Source: Clostridia bacterium
Lineage (GTDB): Bacteria; Bacillota; Clostridia; Christensenellales; Pumilibacteraceae
NCBI GenBank assembly: GCA_900767465.1
Contig: CAAGAW010000011.1
Span: 1 to 16,611, forward strand
Direction of reading: 5' to 3'
DNA: 16,611 bases
The notes under the pieces were generated by a model. It made no database searches, was not told the DNA's origin, and saw only the letters and a list, made by a program, of their open reading frames with translations. Shown piece by piece: positions 14,129 through 16,611 of the stretch (positions within the stretch are counted from its first letter, which is position 1; each line of letters begins with the position of its first letter). A program made the translations under genes and the position numbers.

Positions 14129-15679
14129 ATGAGCGCAATCCCCGACAAAATCGAATATCGCGACTGTTCGCCCGAAAAGGCGGAATCCTTTGTTGCCGCA
14201 CTCGAAAAAAGCGGAATCGCAGTCAGAGTGAGTTTTTCCGCTGCAAGCGACGTAAGTCATTTCGACCGCTACGGTTTCGACTGCGCCGGACGGAGACTCG
14301 GCGTAGTGTATGACCGCAAAGCGAAAATTCTGTCCGTTACCGCACCCGACGACGTGTCCGAGCGGATCAAAAAACTTTACGCGGGTCTGAAAATTCAGGC
14401 GGCAAATCCGAAACAAAATCAAAACCAACCGACGAATAAACCAAAGTCGTCCGCTCCCGACTCCCGCCCGCAAAAGAAAACGGAAGCCGCGGACGCGAAA
14501 TTGCCAAATAAGAACAAAGGTGATGCCGATTCGGCATTGTCATTGCGAGGAGCGAAGCGACGTGGCAATCTCCCGGAAGGGAAGACGGACACCGCGGACG
14601 CGAAAACCGAAAAAAAGCCGGTTGCCGACGAATCCGAAAACTCGCCCGCGCGGGCTCCGCGCCGACCGGAAGGTAAGACGGCCGTTCCGGACGCGAAAAC
14701 CGCTAAAAAAACTCCCGTCACCGAAACGACTGATCAAAAGAAAACCCCGTCTGCGGACAAAAAATCCCCGCAAAAACCGCCGACGGACAATAAAACGTCG
14801 CAAAAACAACCGCAAAAACCTGTCGTTGCGCCCGACGCCGAGTCGCAAGGCGGCAATTTGTCGTTCAAAAAGTTCACCGAAGAGCGTTTCGGTGACGTAA
14901 TCGCCAGACTGAAAAAACGCAAAGAATTCAAGGTCGCCGCGCCGACCGTTCAGGATAAAGGCAAACAAACCGAAACCGTAACCATCGTCGTAGCGAGCGG
15001 CAATCAGAAACTCAAACTCCGCTTTATGCCGAAAAAACAGGTTTTGCAGGTTCAGGGCAAGCAGGAGTCGCTGTTTTCCGAAGTCCGGCTCGTCGTCAGC
15101 GAAGAGTCCGATTTCAAATCGGCGGTTACCGCCCACGCCGAAAGCGCGGACAAAAAAGCGTCCGAATTCAATCGTCAACTCAAAAAACTTATGCCTACCG
15201 CCGTTAGGTACATGAGCGAGCAGGTCAAACTCGATTTTACTATCGGAGTTATCGAAATTCTCGATTCGTCCTCCGAGCATTACGACTATTCGATGTTGCT
15301 TCTGCCGCCGTTCCGCGGGCTTGAAAGATTTATTTTCGACATTCAGCGCGCGCAGAACGTGGTCGTAAAAATGATAGGGCAGGCGTACGAAAAAGAGAAC
15401 GGAGAATACGTTCTCAAAGCGTCGTACCGCAGAAAAATAAACAGCGTAGTGTATCCCGAAGTTCTCGGCGCGTTGTACCGCGAGTACTTTGCTACGCGCA
15501 ATTTCTACACGCACTCGGACGCTGTCGGCGGCGAAAACCGCGTCATTTCGACACGCAAGCAAGCCGTAGACGTGTTTACGCATTTGTGCGAAGTGGTGGA
15601 GTATAATTGCCGTAAACTCGACGAAATAAGATTTTCGATCGCGCCGCCCGACAAAAAGCAATCCGCTCCGAAAAAGTAA
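14129..15679 (+). CDS. rnlA: RnlA-family HEPN ribonuclease-like toxin homologue
   Basis: RnlA (RNase LS) is a HEPN endoribonuclease acting in type II toxin-antitoxin and anti-phage systems. This 516-residue protein (E. coli RnlA is about 357) has an N-terminal small alpha/beta domain (1-90), a long Lys/Pro/Thr/Asp-rich linker (about 91-240), a second similar domain ending LRFMPKKQVLQVQGKQ (about 243-325), and a helical C-terminal domain (about 330-505). The last contains YDYSMLLLPPFRGLERF and the HEPN motif R-x4-H (Arg457, His462). Glu399 precedes Arg457 by 58 residues, close to the Glu258/Arg318 spacing I recall for E. coli RnlA. The family is assigned from motif memory, not a search. No RnlB/Dmd-like antitoxin gene lies on either side. 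Parts of the linker derive from dispersed repeats. The Shine-Dalgarno (GAGG) sits only 4 nt from the ATG. Confidence 0.8.
   Translation: MSAIPDKIEYRDCSPEKAESFVAALEKSGIAVRVSFSAASDVSHFDRYGFDCAGRRLGVVYDRKAKILSVTAPDDVSERIKKLYAGLKIQAANPKQNQNQPTNKPKSSAPDSRPQKKTEAADAKLPNKNKGDADSALSLRGAKRRGNLPEGKTDTADAKTEKKPVADESENSPARAPRRPEGKTAVPDAKTAKKTPVTETTDQKKTPSADKKSPQKPPTDNKTSQKQPQKPVVAPDAESQGGNLSFKKFTEERFGDVIARLKKRKEFKVAAPTVQDKGKQTETVTIVVASGNQKLKLRFMPKKQVLQVQGKQESLFSEVRLVVSEESDFKSAVTAHAESADKKASEFNRQLKKLMPTAVRYMSEQVKLDFTIGVIEILDSSSEHYDYSMLLLPPFRGLERFIFDIQRAQNVVVKMIGQAYEKENGEYVLKASYRRKINSVVYPEVLGALYREYFATRNFYTHSDAVGGENRVISTRKQAVDVFTHLCEVVEYNCRKLDEIRFSIAPPDKKQSAPKK
14539..14581 (+). repeat. Dispersed repeat module inside the rnlA-like coding frame
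   Basis: The segment GTCATTGCGAGGAGCGAAGC...GTGGCAATCTCCCGGAAGGG is the same module seen in the intergenic repeats at 15962-15987 and, inverted, at about 100-124. ATTGC and GCAAT within it form an inverted pair. Here it is read in frame as residues 137-151 (LSLRGAKRRGNLPEG), in the low-complexity linker, without breaking the frame. An adjacent 13-nt palindrome, TGCCGATTCGGCA (14524-14536), precedes it. Confidence 0.85.
14648..14662 (+). repeat. Hairpin repeat module inside the rnlA-like coding frame
   Basis: GCGCGG, loop GCT, CCGCGC forms a perfect 6-bp stem after CTCGCCC. It corresponds to the GCGGTG-GCT-CACCGC hairpin after CTCGCCC at 16025-16039. It is translated as part of SPARAPRRPEG. 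It follows the module at 14539-14581 in the same order and orientation as in the intergenic copy. Confidence 0.65.
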
Positions 15680-15690
15680 ATGTTTCCGTG

Positions 15691-15714
15691 TGCGCATATG
15701 CGCATATGTGCATA
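15691..15714. repeat. Three 8-bp tandem units with nested palindromes
   Basis: TGCGCATA, TGCGCATA and TGTGCATA follow each other directly, 11 nt after the rnlA-like stop codon. The middle forms a 14-bp perfect palindrome (15695-15708). An AT-rich stretch follows. It could be a protein-binding site or a slippage product; no function is assigned. Confidence 0.7.
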
Positions 15715-15749
15715 TTTTGTAAATTGCGTTAAAATACCCGAATATTCTA

Positions 15750-15790
15750 CAAACCCCGTAGGCTTCTACCCGAAAGCCGACGGGGTTTTG
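15750..15790 (+). terminator. Intrinsic terminator of the rnlA-like gene
   Basis: AAACCCCGT (15751-15759) pairs with ACGGGGTTT (15780-15788). After a single A-G mismatch, GGCTT (15761-15765) pairs with AAGCC (15774-15778) around an 8-nt loop. TTTTGTGTTT follows on the plus strand. It lies about 70 nt after the stop codon. Confidence 0.8.
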
Positions 15791-15850
15791 TGTTTGCGTG
15801 GATAAACCGATAGGGCGGTCGAAATGGCATTAAAAACCAAGTGGACGTTA

Positions 15851-16072
15851 ATGCCTTCCCCCGAGGAGCGCGACGCGGCGGCACGAAGTGCCGTAAAAAC
15901 AGTCCACAGGTGACTGTTTTTAGCCAAAGCGGACCAGCTATGCTACGAGCCGGGAGGTGGCAGTGACGTGGCAATCTCCCGGAAGGGAAATATCGGAAAC
16001 GAACACGCGCCAGCCAGCTCGCCCGCGGTGGCTCACCGCCGAGCGAAGCGAACCGAGTGGCGAATGAGTGGG
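15851..16072 (+). repeat. Composite dispersed repeat, full copy
   Basis: This is the direct-orientation counterpart of 1-254. Modules in order: CCTTCCCCCGAGG; hairpin GGCAC-GAA-GTGCC (15880-15892); hairpin AAAAACAGTC/GACTGTTTTT (15895-15921); AGCTATGCTACGAG; GTGGCAATCTCCCGGAAGGG; CGCGCCAG; hairpin GCGGTG-GCT-CACCGC (16025-16039); and GCGAAGCGAACCGAGTGGCG. The long A/T-ended hairpin looks like a bidirectional terminator and could act as one. There is no coding capacity. Confidence 0.8.
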
Positions 16073-16181
16073 CGTATAACGACGGAAGTTTCGACATTGC
16101 CCGCTCCCTCATCACCGCCTGCGGCGGAGGTTCCAAGGGGAAGCCTCATTATGTTGCTTACACGGACAAAACACCTCTATT

Positions 16182-16235
16182 GAGGGGGATTTCTCCACTG
16201 CGTTCAGGTTTTACCCTCACTCCGGTCGAAATGAC
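16182..16235 (-). repeat. Dispersed repeat, GTCATTTCGA...GAGAAATCCCCC type
   Basis: Read on minus it starts GTCATTTCGACCGGAGTGAG and ends GGAGAAATCCCCCTC, closely matching 264-318. It lies next to the CTTCCCC element exactly as at the left end of the window, sharing the joining sequence AATTGTTT/GATTGTTT. No gene is present between the rnlA-like stop and the right end of the window. Confidence 0.75.
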
Positions 16236-16256
16236 GTCTTAAACAATTGACCGCTA

Positions 16257-16417
16257 AAGCCTTCCCCCTTGGGGGAAGGTGGCACGAGTGCGAGCGAAGC
16301 GAACCGAGTGGCGAATGAGGGGAATAGAACCTAATAAAAACATATCGTCGTTTTCCCCTCATCCGTCTTGCCTTCACTACGCTTCGGCAATCCACCTTCC
16401 CCCGAGGGGGAAGGCTT
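16257..16417 (+). mobile_element. MITE-like palindromic element, copy 2
   Basis: This is the second copy of the element at 7441-7602. Its terminal inverted repeats (16257-16281 and 16393-16417) match at 24 of 25 positions, and it has the same inner ATGAGGGGAA/TTCCCCTCAT pair. Similarity continues to about 16455 (TAATAGGTTGCGTACACTC and beyond), so the transposed or copied unit is larger than the inverted repeats. It has no coding capacity. Confidence 0.8.
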
Positions 16418-16541
16418 AATAGGTTGCGTACACTCTTGTCATTCAGGGGCATTAGCCGAGAAATACTCTGCGATAGAAACGAGGACGAACGTACACGGAT
16501 AACAGACCAAGCGAACACCCTTAACGCCACTGTCATTGTGG

Positions 16542-16611
16542 GCGCGACGCGGCGGCACGAAGTGCCGTAAAAACAGTCCACAGGTGACTGTTTTTAGCCA
16601 AAGCGGCGAAG
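16542..16611 (+). repeat. Composite dispersed repeat, copy cut by the window end
   Basis: Positions 16542-16606 are identical over 65 bp to 15868-15932, covering both the GGCAC-GAA-GTGCC and AAAAACAGTC/GACTGTTTTT hairpins. The next bases, CGAAG, follow the 1-254 copy rather than the 15851 copy. The copy is truncated only because the window ends here. Confidence 0.85.

Noticed and set aside
10887..14201. 1104-codon open frame antisense to the surface protein gene
   Set aside because: It is a shadow of the C-ending codon bias of the plus-strand gene. The product is compositionally odd, has no domain, and starts within the next gene.
15680..16611. Search for an RnlB-like antitoxin downstream of the RnlA-like gene
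   Set aside because: Only repeat-derived frames are present there. The upstream 14019-14128 gap is too short for a gene.

Overview
The window is a piece of a bacterial chromosome of moderate to high GC. It most resembles an uncultured gut Bacillota/Clostridia-type genome. The evidence is strong AGGAG-type ribosome binding sites, near-consensus sigma-A promoters, short ATGA-coupled operons, an ECF-type vitamin transporter subunit and low-GC-Gram-positive-type enzymes (PepV-like dipeptidase, CoaX). The taxonomic guess is inference only. No phage, insertion sequence transposase, CRISPR array, rRNA or complete tRNA was seen.

Layout. 1-380: no gene, dispersed hairpin-rich repeats. 444-3019 (minus): four-gene operon transcribed pepV-like dipeptidase, Dabb-domain protein, YbaK-type aminoacyl-tRNA deacylase, dtd. 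It is driven by a consensus promoter at 3107-3135 and ends at a terminator at 381-418. 3151-4566 (plus): gltX, divergent from that operon. 4567-4845: repeats. 4846-6276: purB, followed by a bidirectional terminator shared with a small three-helix membrane protein on the minus strand (6459-6761). 6842-7869: about 1 kb without genes, packed with repeat modules, including a 162-bp MITE-like element with perfect 25-bp terminal inverted repeats. 7988-10730: three genes overlapping by ATGA (ECF transporter S component, coaX, hom), which suggests pantothenate uptake and phosphorylation coupled to homoserine dehydrogenase. 10869-14018: a very large secreted, membrane-anchored protein with Ig-like domains behind a consensus promoter. 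14129-15679: an RnlA-family HEPN ribonuclease homologue with a long disordered linker and no visible RnlB antitoxin. 15680-16611: repeats again.

Two themes stand out. First, the stretch from gltX to dtd collects aminoacyl-tRNA synthesis and aminoacyl-tRNA proofreading (GluRS, YbaK-type and D-aminoacyl-tRNA deacylases). Second, a modular dispersed repeat occurs many times, in intergenic regions and inside the coding frame of the RnlA-like gene. Its hairpin stems show compensatory base changes between copies. The RnlA-like protein with repeat-derived residues in its linker, and the covarying repeat itself, are the parts most worth following up.
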